NCBI GenBank assembly: GCA_039000515.1
Contig: JBCFYV010000487.1
Location: 1-64,000, forward strand
DNA length: 64,000 nt
Direction: 5' to 3'
Source: Timema cristinae
Lineage: Eukaryota > Arthropoda > Insecta > Phasmatodea > Timematidae
A program made the translations under genes and the position numbers. Positions 23,290-32,210 of the stretch are shown here, piece after piece (the stretch's first letter is position 1; every line of letters begins with the position of its first letter). The notes under the pieces were generated by a model. It was not told where the DNA came from, searched no databases, and saw nothing but the letters and a program-made list of their open reading frames with translations.

Positions 23290-24060
23290 CTGGTGCAATA
23301 ACCAGCCACAGTCAGGGTTACAACCCTGGACCTCTCAGAAAAAACGGTCTGGTAAATAACCTGGATCTCTCAGAGTACAGTCTGATACATAATCTGGCCT
23401 CTCGGAGAACAGTCTGGTACAATAACCCGGACCTCTCAGAGTACAGTCTGGTACAATAACCCGGACCTCCCAGAGTACAGTCTGGTACAATAATCGAACC
23501 TCCCAGAGTACAGTCTGGTACAATAATCAGAACCTCCCGAGTACAGTCTGGTACAATAACCAGGCCTCCCAGGTACAGTCTGATACAATAACTCAGGACC
23601 TCTCGAGAACAGTCTGGTACAATAACTCAACCTCTCAGAGTACAGTCTGGTACAATAACCCAGGCCTCCCGAGTACAGTCTGGTACAATAATCTAGACCT
23701 CTCAGAGTACAGTCTGGTACAATAACCGAAACCCCCAGAGTACAGTCTGGTACAATAACCAGGGCCTCCCAGAGTACAGTCTGGTACAATAATCTGAACC
23801 TCCAGAGTACAGTCTGGTACAATAACCCAGGCCTCCCAGAGTACAGTCTGGTACAATAATCTGAACCTCCAAGAGTACAGTCCGCTACAATAATCTGGAC
23901 CTCTCCGAGTACAGTCGGTACAATAATCTGGACCTCCAGAGTACAGTCTGGTCAATAACCGGCTCCTCTCGAGTACAGTCTGGTACAATAACCTAGACCT
24001 CCCAGAGATTGGTACAGGATTAACTGACCTCTCAGAGCACAGTTGGGCTATCAATAAACC
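23290..24060. repeat. Minisatellite, ~29-bp unit, about 25 copies
   Basis: The unit is close to CTCAGAGTACAGTCTGGTAC followed by AATAACCTGGACC. Copies differ by single-base losses and substitutions in the last few bases. Related copies occur at 20790-21020 and once at 26790-26830, so the array flanks both the polymerase side and the duplicated capsid region. Confidence 0.93.
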
Positions 24061-25680
24061 AACCTGGCCTCAGAGGTCGTCTGTACATAACATCGTTGAA
24101 CCCAGCCTGAAGAGAACAAGTGGTACATAACCCTTTAGCCTATTTAAATGTCACTTAAATAATAACTGGTACACTCCATCTACTCTGTAAGCAAAACAAA
24201 ATGTTATCGTTAATCTTTTAATTTTAAAAATAGAGCTCTTACATTCTAAGAAAGCATAATCGTAAAAAGTCTGTCAAAATTTCTACTTCAATACGGAAAA
24301 AGTTTCTGTTAAAGTGTTATCTAACCCGTCTTGCAGCTCTTTACCAGCTCCTGTCGTTTACCCAGAGTACTCTCTCCACGTGAACGTTGACATCAGTATT
24401 TCCCCTGACCTCCTCTCTGCTGCAGAACTATAACTTAATAAATCAATCCTCTTTCTCGTTTATCAGCTCTGAACAAATAATACCGAACTCTATGTTCGCA
24501 TCGCACTCTTGTCAGACCGCAAAAGTTTTGGTGATCAACTTATACTAACCCCAAGCACTCCCGAGCTATTTTGTAAGCTATTGAACTTCGCTACGGCGTG
24601 TGATACTCTGCCGCTACACAAATCTCCAGGTCCTTTAATAAGATTGATGATGTACTGACTTTCCACTACCTCCGCATTTTGGCAATGTACCATCATTTTG
24701 GTCAATTTTCTGACCGTCACTGCTGAATGGTCATATAGACAACCTTCAGTGTACGATTGAGCAATAACGCGGTATTTACCAACCTGCTCAGTATTTTAGA
24801 CCATTCACCAAGTTTAAGTGCTTCCTGTCGCTGTCATTTCGAACATGAAATGATAGGATTGTGGGAATGACTCAACAAAGTTATAGATCGTCGCCGTAGT
24901 ACGAAGCTGGAATTGCTATAGCTTCGAAATTGTAAAAATCCCGTTAGTCTCACAGTTCAATCTATTACAATAGAATATTAGTTATGAGTTTAGATTACTA
25001 ATGCAATTAAAATACTTATCTCAACGTCGATTGTTGTCATGAGCGGAAACAACTGTCAGTTTTTTCTTGATTTTCCTCCAAACAGCTGATACACGTAGGT
25101 CACTTATATTCCAAGATACGATTTATCCTAGCTCTTATGAATTAACCTTGCATAATTTTGTTCTTTTGCGATTGCAAATGAATAATTAACTCGATCCTAA
25201 GGATCTTCAGCAATGGCATCTTTAAACTATTTTAGTCGAAAATACACAGTTTGTTTCGCATTGAATCAGTAATTCGAAGAAAATTGACGAATTAGTATGA
25301 AGAAGTGTGCTAGTCAAAGACCATGTTTCAAGATGTACTGACTTTTCAACCCAATACCGTTTATTCTCAACTCATTTCATACTGATATAGTGTTTTTAAT
25401 AGTCAAATACATTTCAACGATTATAATTAGGTTGATCTATGCTTCTTGAGATTAGGCTATTCTTATTAAAATCAATATTAGTTCTTTAATTCAAAAGTAT
25501 CGTCCTTTGTATATCAACAAGAGCTCTATTCATAACGCTATCTTATTGGATATTAAACCTTCCCGTTTGCTAAACCAAAAAATAGGAAGATTAAACTGCT
25601 AAGGCCGTATCAGTAAAGGCGTTGTTTAAATTTGTCATCATTGTTTTCGACTGAGTGAGGTTTGATAAAGAAAACTTCCT
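24061..25680 (-). pseudogene. Strongly decayed second copy of the capsid gene region
   Basis: The sequence can be aligned by eye, in order, to 26790-28810. Shared blocks include GGTACATAACC with CTATTTAAATG, AACCCGTCTTGCAGCT, CAAAAGTTTTG, CTCCAGGTCCTTTAATA against CTCCAGTTCCTTTAATA, CACTGCTGAATGGTCATA against CACTGCTTGAAGGGTTATA, GCATTGAATCAGTAATTCGA against GCATTGATCAGTATTCGA, and AAACTGCTAAGGCCGTATCA against AAACTGCTCAAGGCCGTATC. It thus covers the small 27.0-kb gene and the major capsid gene. Small deletions and substitutions destroy every frame. It is either an old tandem duplication or a poorly corrected duplicate read in the assembly. Confidence 0.75.
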
Positions 25681-26789
25681 AGTACTCCACCTGAACATAT
25701 ATAGGCCGACTTTGTGCTAATTTTATTAATTTACAGTGTTGAAAATGTTCTCACGTTTGAGATTGAATCAAATATGCGGTGTTAAGATCTTAGAAAATAA
25801 AACTAATTAAAGTTGACGAAAGCGTTCAAGATCTCCCAAAAACTGTGTTCACACTGAATATTTCCGACAACTTAATGTTAGTCGTCCTACTAAGTTAACA
25901 AAAAAAGTGAACGAGAGGGTGATTTGGATGGCTAAAAATAATAAAATGCCTCTTTTACATAAAGGGAACTATTGAGACTTTAGTTAAGTGATTAAGAATA
26001 TAAGGATATTATATTTCTTTATAATGATTTGTTTGCAATTTATTCACTTCAGTATAACTAGCTTTAACTACTAATTATTGGTTTCAGATAACTTTGGTAA
26101 ACCTTTTATGATTAAAATCTAGGCCTAAACCAACCAAACCGCATGCAAATATTAAGCTAGGGCTTATTTAGTTATTTCCAGTCTTGGCTGCAACAGTTCA
26201 GAGGTCTACAACTCACATTAATGTGGATAGTAATTACTACTGTATGTATGATTCAGTTTAAAATATGATTACATCATTAAAGTTTTGTGGAGGCATCTTA
26301 AACATATTAGGCCTACGTTTTATTATTTTATCACCTGAATTATCAGTGTATTGATGGTGAATAGTAATGCATTTTGATAGTGTTGTGTTTCAAATAAAAT
26401 ATTCTTTTAACATTCAGTGTAAGCGTACTATCTCCACTCATGGCCTAGATTATGATACAGGCCTATTTAAAGCTAGATTATGTGAAACACACACAAAAAG
26501 TTTTGAGGTAATTATATTGGGCTAAAGAGATGGCAAATTTAAATAATGTAACACAAAACACGTAATAAATTACAAAAAAACTAGCAAACATAACCTCGTA
26601 ACGCAAACCAAAGGACAAGTAAAATGTCTGCGCAACTTAGCGTCACGCTACTAGAGAAATATTTGCGCTCACAAGGACTATGCTTTCGCAAAGTGGTCGG
26701 CCATAATAACTTTTGACGCAAAGTCTAGCGTCTCTCTACTAACGGTCGCAAATTCGTTTTGCGTCGTGGTCATAATAGCCCTGCAGGCC
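25681..26789. other. AT-rich spacer, no gene seen
   Basis: No recognisable protein. At 26600-26780 short motifs recur (GACGCAAAGTCTAGCGTCTC and CGCAACTTAGCGTCACGCTA), perhaps a small mobile element, but its ends were not found. The homology to the right-hand copy is lost here. Confidence 0.35.
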
Positions 26790-27001
26790 TTCTCAGAGGA
26801 CGGTCTGATACACTAACGGTCGGGGTTAGAACCCAGGCCTTGGAAAAGAGAGCACCAATGATGGTACATAACCTTTTAGTCTATTTAAATGGGATCACCT
26901 TAAATAATAAAGTCATGGGTAAACTCGCATCCTTACCCTGTAAAGAAAACAAAAATGTTAATCGTTAATTATTTTTATTTAAAAAAGAGCTCGTTACATT
27001 T

Positions 27002-27403
27002 CTAAGAATAATCGTTAAAAAGTCTGCCTAAAAAGTTTAATACATTGCAAGTAACTGTGAAAAAGTTTTTTTTAAAGTGTTCACTCAACCCGTCTTGCAG
27101 CTTCTTTACCGCAGGCTCCTCGTTCGTTTCCTCAGTAGTTTTTCTCTTCTTTCCACGTGAACGTTTAGAAGCGTCAGTAGTTTTCTTCCTCCGTTTGACC
27201 GTGTCAACCTCGTCTTGACCGCAGAAGCATGATAACTTATTGAAATCAATGCACTCTTTATACTCGTTTATCAAGACTATCATATGAAGCAACGCTGGAA
27301 TAACCGAACTTGTATCGTTCCGCATCGCACTCTTGGTCAGATCGCAAAAGTTTTGTCCGATCAAACTTAATATTCTTAAACCATTCGCTGAGCACTCAGA
27401 CAT
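27002..27403 (-). CDS. Small basic Polinton protein of unknown function, 133 aa
   Basis: The ATG is at 27403, and the frame ends 27002. The N-terminal half has a hydrophobic helical stretch (VIPALLHMIVLI) and a cysteine pair (CFCG). The middle has two lysine/arginine clusters (VKRRKK and RSRGKKRK) that look like nuclear localisation signals. I recognise no family. It follows the major capsid gene in the same orientation, so it is probably in the same late transcription unit. The region is also present in the decayed copy at 24.2-24.6 kb, which hints that gene and capsid moved together. Confidence 0.5.
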   Translation of the reverse strand: MSECSANGLRILSLIGQNFCDLTKSAMRNDTSSVIPALLHMIVLINEYKECIDFNKLSCFCGQDEVDTVKRRKKTTDASKRSRGKKRKTTEETNEEPAVKKLQDGLSEHFKKNFFTVTCNVLNFLGRLFNDYS

Positions 27404-27540
27404 TTTTTAAGCTTTGTACTTGTCGCTATCGGCGTTGTTGATACTCTGTAGCTGACTCAACTCTCCAGTTCCTTTAATATAGATTGATGTGTACCGAACT
27501 TTCCACCCCCCTCCGCCAGTTTTGCGCAATGTTGCCTCAT
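27404..27540. other. Spacer between capsid gene and the small basic protein gene
   Basis: It is short and non-coding and contains no clear poly(A) signal on the minus strand that I can point to. Confidence 0.3.
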
Positions 27541-28775
27541 TTATGATGTCATTTTGCTAACGTCACTGCTTGAAGGGTTATAGCGGACAACTCTATCGTG
27601 TATGATTAGACAAAACGCCTTGGTATTTACCGGGATATTTTCCTCCGTCTCGAACGTTATACGACACGTCACCATACCGTCCTTGAGAGTATCTTCCTGT
27701 CGGCTGGAATCGAACACGACAATGGGTGCATGAGACTTGAAATGGGAAGGATCAAGAAAAGGTAAAGAGGAGCTCGTTCCGTAGTACGAAGCCTGGAAAT
27801 TAGCATAGTTTTCGTATAATTTCGAGAAGGAATCTTGTCTAAAGTTCAAGTTCATATCCTCATAAGGGTACATGTTAGAATTTAGATAGAGTTTAGCATT
27901 ACGTAAATTACAATGATCAAAAATACTTCTATCTGCAACCGTCGTATTGTTCCGTCCGGTCTGAAGCGCGAAAACAACGTAACGAGATTTTTCCAGCAAA
28001 GTTGACGTTTTCACGTCCAATCATGTTGATTAGAGGTGGGCACGTTAGGGTACTCGTACAATTCCCAAGTACGGAAAGGTAGCTCGATGATCCTCCCGCT
28101 CTTGATGAAATTAAGCAGGTTGAGACGATTGATATCGTCAGTCTTTATATGCGGTACAAGCCAAGATATTTTACTTAACTCGATCCTAGAGGGCGTCTCT
28201 GCGGCAGGAGGTGGGGCTCTTTGTAAAGCGTTGTTGTCACCGGTCGAACGAACTAGCACCAGCTCTTGTTTCGCATTGATCAGTATTCGAGAATAATCTT
28301 CAACGAATCCTAGTATGAGACGTAAAGGGATGCATACGTCAAAGATGCCTGTTTCAGCGTGTACGTGAACTCCTTCAAGTCTCCAACCGGCGTTTGAAAG
28401 ATGAGTCTGCCAACCATTCCTTATAGATAGATAGTTTTTAAGCTCAGTCGAAATACCCACATCTCTCGATTGATCAATCTCTACGCCGTTGATCTCATAG
28501 GCGATTCTTGAGAATAGATGCAGTATTCCGTTATTAACAATCCTCGAAGTGCTTCCAGGTTCTCCCGTATTCAAAAGTAGTCGTCCTTTGATATGCAGTA
28601 GAGAGCGGTGCGATAGTGTGCATAACCCTTCTTGTTGGATAGATATCCTAAGCTCGTTCCCGTTAGCTAATGGACCGGGAATATACGAGGCGTAGGAATG
28701 ATACTGGAAACTGCTCAAGGCCGTATCGAAAGCGGCAGACTCCCCAATGTTCAGAATATCCGCGGTGTCATCCAT
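27541..28775 (-). pseudogene. MCP: Polinton major capsid protein (double jelly-roll), one frameshift
   Basis: The start is the ATG at 28775. The N-terminal 254 codons include SSFQYHSYASYIPGPLANG, ELRISIQQEGLCTLSHRSLL and INGVEIDQSRD. After NQHDWT the frame ends at a TGA. The rest continues one base over from about 28018 and includes FDHCNLRNAKLYLNSNMYP, YANFQASYYG and FCLIIHDRVVRYNP. The two parts are the N- and C-terminal halves of the roughly 410-residue Polinton/adintovirus hexon-like capsid protein, which forms the trimeric building block of the icosahedral shell. The break fits loss of one G from a GG pair. Apart from that, both halves are open, so a sequence error is as likely as true inactivation. 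Penton and protease lie upstream on the same strand. Confidence 0.9.
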
Positions 28776-28883
28776 TATTTTCGTAACGAGTAACCTAGAC
28801 GCCTTAAATAGAGTTTATTGGCAGTTGTTAACACTTTCACTGTCCTTCTCTCAATGTTTCGAGGAAGACTTCGCCGTCTTGTT

Positions 28884-29594
28884 TTATCTAGTACGAGTCC
28901 CATCCCCAGCGACTCGTTTCAGATGCAGACGTAGTGATATCGTCTCGTCCCTAAAGTTGATGATATCACCTCGTTCGTCAACAAGTCGTACCGCGATAGA
29001 CTCTATTACTCGCTTCGTTACCGGAAAGTAAATGATATTGTTAGGCGCTTCCACTATCTTATAGCCTGGCGGGACGGTCATGCTGAACTCGTGCAAGGTA
29101 TGACTCGGTTCTCCGTTGACGTAAGCTCCGCTAGCGAGACTGCATTCTATGCGGATCACATTCACATGAAGAATATTCACTGTATTGGTAGATATGTGCG
29201 TCTTCCCTGCAGGAAGTATGACCGAGTCGAACCCTAGCAAGGATGCAAACGTGCCAGGTCGGGTAAAGTCGATAGGTTTATTGCAAGTGATATAGCTCTT
29301 TAAAGTGCTAGGGTCACCGATAATCGAGAGCTTTACGTTACTCGGGACTTCCCTTCGCAAGAATCGATCCAACGCCTCAAGTTCATAGGTACCTGGAGGC
29401 ACTGTATACTCTTTACCGTCGCAATAAAATTTATTATTACGCTCGTCAATGTTCGGTATGGAATTGAACGTGGCCAGATTGATCAGTCCGATGAACCATT
29501 CTTCTTCACGATTCTCTTCTCCGAGCAGGATATGAGGGAAGTAGTTCTCTGTCAGATTCGAACTCTGACCTGTCAGTGTAAGCGTCATAGACAT
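28884..29594 (-). CDS. Penton-like minor capsid protein, 236 aa, intact
   Basis: The ATG is at 29594 and the frame is uninterrupted. Blocks such as EEWFIGLINLATFNSIPNID, NNKFYCDGKEYTVPPGTYEL and TFASLLGFDS are characteristic of the minor (penton-like, single jelly-roll) capsid protein of Polintons and adintoviruses, which occupies the five-fold vertices. The gene sits between the protease (upstream) and the major capsid protein (108 bp downstream) on the minus strand, as part of a virion cassette. The C-terminus ends in a basic tail (RVAGDGTRTR). Length and continuity suggest it is functional. The role is assigned from family pattern and gene order. Confidence 0.85.
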   Translation of the reverse strand: MSMTLTLTGQSSNLTENYFPHILLGEENREEEWFIGLINLATFNSIPNIDERNNKFYCDGKEYTVPPGTYELEALDRFLRREVPSNVKLSIIGDPSTLKSYITCNKPIDFTRPGTFASLLGFDSVILPAGKTHISTNTVNILHVNVIRIECSLASGAYVNGEPSHTLHEFSMTVPPGYKIVEAPNNIIYFPVTKRVIESIAVRLVDERGDIINFRDETISLRLHLKRVAGDGTRTR

Positions 29595-29612
29595 ATTTAC
29601 TAAGTTCGAACG

Positions 29613-29969
29613 TCAGCGCGAGTATTTAAGGAAGGCTAAACAAAGATGACCGCATAAAACGGTACCGTACTCTTGATACCGAGTATGATTATAGGTGATG
29701 GGTATTCCTCCGAGATAACGAACAAGTTCGAGCGGCGGCCTTAGATCACCGAAACTATCGAAATAATCGGCCCGTCCACCGTTTTTCTTATACGCCACCC
29801 AATGCGTACCCTTACCGTTATCATCATCAAGATTGATGATGGCGTTCTCTATCTTCCAAGGAGTACCGCTAGGTAAAGCATCTCTCGCAAATACTCCTCT
29901 AAAGAAAGGGATTTTTAACTCGGCGGCGTACTTGCGCAGATCCGTTTCAGTAAGGGCACGTTTAGGTAG
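29613..29969 (-). pseudogene. Adenain-like cysteine protease, no usable start codon in frame
   Basis: The frame of 118 codons includes FFRGVFARDALP, GTHWVAYKK (catalytic His), YFDSFGDLRPPLELVRYLGG and YGTVLCGHLCLAFL (catalytic Cys). This is the adenovirus-protease family used by Polintons to mature capsid proteins. No ATG exists in this frame. The first codon follows directly after the TGA stop of the upstream basic peptide gene. An ATG overlapping that stop (AAAATGACT) is one base out of frame. Either a one-base change disrupted the normal ATG/TGA overlap, or the protease is made by reinitiation or by a spliced mRNA. The catalytic region itself is intact. Confidence 0.85.
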
Positions 29970-30260
29970 TCATTTTATTTTCGGGTAAGGTCGTAGATAC
30001 ATGCCTTTCCCCATAGCGATAGCTTCGAGCGTACGATTATGTCTCTGAGCCTCATTCAATTGTTTCGTATTCGCCTTAGCACTTTGTACCGCCTTCGTGA
30101 TTCCTGCAGCTCCTCCAGCGACGGCTCCAAGCGCTGCGATCAAAGGTAGTATAGGCAGAATTCCGCCCTTCTTCTTACGACGTCTAGTAGTAGTAGTAGT
30201 AGTAGTAGGACGCCGTTGACGACGTTGAGTCTTCTTCTTCTTCTTTAGACCTGAACCCAT
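29970..30260 (-). CDS. Protein X/VI-like basic virion peptide, 96 aa
   Basis: The ATG at 30260 gives MGSGLKKKKK followed by an arginine-rich stretch and a run of threonines encoded by a short repeated codon tract near 30190. A hydrophobic alanine/glycine-rich segment follows (GGILPILPLIAALGAVAGG). It ends with RHNRTLEAIAMGKGMYLRPY. The combination of a basic head and an amphipathic hydrophobic segment resembles the adenovirus pX/pVI-like virion proteins predicted in adintoviruses, which bind DNA or disrupt membranes. Its TGA stop abuts the protease frame. The gene lies between protease and the PLA2-like leader on the same strand. Confidence 0.7.
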   Translation of the reverse strand: MGSGLKKKKKTQRRQRRPTTTTTTTRRRKKKGGILPILPLIAALGAVAGGAAGITKAVQSAKANTKQLNEAQRHNRTLEAIAMGKGMYLRPYPKIK

Positions 30261-30503
30261 CTTTTCCACGATTTTCGATAAGTTCACGATCTGCAGTATG
30301 ACGTCCTGCAAGATCTTTCACTGGAGTATGCGATATCTGTTCTTTACAGTGTCGATCTAACTCGTTTATTCAGGATCACCCCGTTTCAACCGTTTTTCCA
30401 ACTTTGTCCCCGGCCCGCAGTACTGGTATCCAGGTATATGCGCTTCAAACGGTAGATTATTGATTATCTTATCCAACAATCCTCCCCCTCTTCTTCGTCT
30501 CAT
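30261..30503 (-). pseudogene. PLA2-like (parvovirus VP1u-type) leader protein, frameshifted
   Basis: The ATG at 30503 opens a 45-codon frame: an arginine/glycine-rich start, then LPFEAHIPGYQYCGPGT, and then a TAA at 30366. The GYxYCGPGT block is the calcium-binding loop of the phospholipase A2-like domain that parvovirus VP1 proteins and several Polintons carry, used for endosomal escape. Beyond the stop, another frame continues with the residues expected after the loop, so a one-base deletion interrupts it. Further small shifts disturb the region where the His-Asp catalytic pair should be. Its 3' part overlaps the start of the basic peptide gene. As assembled, no active enzyme can be made. 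Confidence 0.75.
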
Positions 30504-30564
30504 GACACGTACTGATTAGCATTTATATAGGTGTGAGCATTATATAGATGAAGTAGTAGTCAAC
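30504..30564. promoter_or_regulatory. Divergent promoter between minus-strand virion genes and plus-strand ATPase
   Basis: Only 61 bp separate the ATG at 30503 (minus) from that at 30565 (plus). Two TATA-like boxes lie in it, TTATATAG at 30523-30530 and TATATAG at 30541-30547. Both also read as CTATATAA in reverse. One compact element may thus serve both late transcription units. This is inferred from sequence alone. Confidence 0.55.
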
Positions 30565-31256
30565 ATGCGGCTCGAGAAACAGACAGATTCTTTAACTGTT
30601 CACAACAACGATCACGATGAGGTGGAGCTTTACCTCAGAGACACGGTACGTTGTTACCCGATACTATCCGCTGCATCATCTGCGGACCTTCGAATTGCGG
30701 TAAAACAAACACCATGATCAGTCTGTTGGAGGAACCTAACGGCCTACGCTTCAAGAACGTGTACGTTTACTCTAAATCGTTGTACCAGCTCAAGTATCAA
30801 CGTTTATCGAAGGTCCTCTCACTCGTTGAAGGTATGGGCTATTTCCCTTATTCCGACAACGCGGAAATTATCCCACCGTCCGAGGCTGAACCCGACTCTG
30901 TATTCATTTTCGACGACGTCGCTTGCGATAAACAGTTTAATATACAGGCTTATTTCAGTATGGGTAGACATATGGCCATAGACTGTTTCTATCTCTGTCA
31001 GACGTACTCGCGCATCCCGAAACAGATGTTGAGAGATAACGCTAATCTTCTCATCCTATTCAGGATGGACGATACGAATCTGAGACACGTCTACGACGAT
31101 CACGTGAACACAGATATGACTTTCCAAAAATTTAAGGAGGTGTGCTCACTGTGTTGGAAAGAAAACAAGTACGATTTTCTGGTGGTGAGCAAAGATCATG
31201 AGATCGATAAAGGACGATATCGCTACAGGTTCGATACCTTTATCTTGCACGATTAA
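30565..31256 (+). CDS. DNA-packaging ATPase (FtsK/HerA type, A32-like), N-terminal shift
   Basis: The core from 30651 encodes a Walker A loop (CGPSNCGKTNT near 30690), a Walker B strand (SVFIFDDVACDKQ near 30900) and a conserved motif CQTYSRIPKQMLRDNANLL near 31000. This is the Polinton packaging ATPase that drives DNA into capsids. The only good upstream ATG is at 30565, one base out of frame with the core. The join would be near 30648. Either an indel separates them or a short N-terminus starts elsewhere. The remainder (about 200 residues) is intact and ends at a TAA. The gene heads the plus-strand cluster of ATPase, fiber-like, YWDDPNEL-type protein and integrase. Confidence 0.85.
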
Positions 31257-31289
31257 CAAGAACGTATATTCAATACACGGTAAGACATC

Positions 31290-32162
31290 ATGTCGTCCAT
31301 ATCTAAATTCGGTCATAGCCTCTACAAATATAGATCTCTCATCGAGTCAGAGGGAAATCTAACTCTAAACTCTAAAGGGTATTACGACGCTAGATCGAAA
31401 AGGATCGTTAACGTCGAGTCGCCCGTCACATCTAAGGATGCCTGTAACAAGTCTTACGTTGATAGGATGGATGCGAGGCATAGTAACGAGCAGATAATCG
31501 CTCTCAACACCGCCAAGGACCTCATCAAAGGACAGATGGAATCGTTGATCGAGGATTTGGAGAAGGATCGAATAAAATACGCCAACTATGAGAAGAGCGC
31601 TCGTCAAGGGATGGAGGAGGTGCGGAAACTGGCTCAAGAGCGTCTCGACGAAAATAAAACAACGCTTGACGCTTTAAGTTCAAAGTTGCTAAGCCTAGAG
31701 GAAACTTTCGAGATACAACGAACCATTTACAACGATTTTATAGTCGGAGGTGTACTACGCTTAAGAGGACCGGGTGACAACAAGCTTTACGATGCCGACG
31801 GTGTAGTTTTGCGAAACATAGGTATGCCCTCATTACCTTCAGACGCTGCGTCTAAAGCTTATGTAGACTCTACGGTTAATCGTAGTTTCATCTACATCTA
31901 CTTGGATTCGAAACCTATGCGGAAGGATGCGAGACATTTCGAATTGACTCTAACAGGTGAACGTGGTTATAAGTTCAAGAGGGCGGGCATCGTTTCAACG
32001 ATGGTCATGAACTTGAAAGATATTATTTGCTTGTTGAATCTTAAAATTATCGACGATCCACCTTTCGAGGTGCTCAAAGATGACTCTATATCTTTCATGA
32101 TAGAAAAACGCCCGACAACGTCCCAGATTTTACACGTAGAATTAGGTTTTACTTACGTTTAG
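31290..32162 (+). CDS. Fiber-like protein with phage-tail-type repeats, 290 aa
   Basis: The start is the ATG at 31290. Residues 27-58 and about 165-195 hold two copies of a repeat: an aspartate-alanine segment (YDARSKRIVNVESPVTSKDA and LYDADGVVLRNIGMP) ending in KSYVD or KAYVD. The same DAxxKxYVD motif is a hallmark of trimeric tail-fiber shafts in phages and of fiber-like proteins in some Polintons. Between them lies a long charged heptad-like coiled coil (residues 60-150). The last 90 residues have alternating hydrophobic strands and may be a head domain. An attachment-fiber role on the penton vertex is inferred. It lies 33 bp after the ATPase. The frame is intact. Confidence 0.7.
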   Translation: MSSISKFGHSLYKYRSLIESEGNLTLNSKGYYDARSKRIVNVESPVTSKDACNKSYVDRMDARHSNEQIIALNTAKDLIKGQMESLIEDLEKDRIKYANYEKSARQGMEEVRKLAQERLDENKTTLDALSSKLLSLEETFEIQRTIYNDFIVGGVLRLRGPGDNKLYDADGVVLRNIGMPSLPSDAASKAYVDSTVNRSFIYIYLDSKPMRKDARHFELTLTGERGYKFKRAGIVSTMVMNLKDIICLLNLKIIDDPPFEVLKDDSISFMIEKRPTTSQILHVELGFTYV

Positions 32163-32210
32163 ATATAATGAACCGTTTCTTCACGGTGAGAGACATTCAC
32201 ACCTTACATC

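Noticed and set aside
23335..24054. Frames on the minus strand with repeating YCTRLYSG
   Set aside because: A translation of the 29-bp minisatellite. Frames shift with each small deletion and no start context exists.
23290..24060. CRISPR-like array (regular ~29-bp repeats)
   Set aside because: There are no unique spacers: the whole 29-bp unit repeats head to tail, and the context is a eukaryotic transposon.
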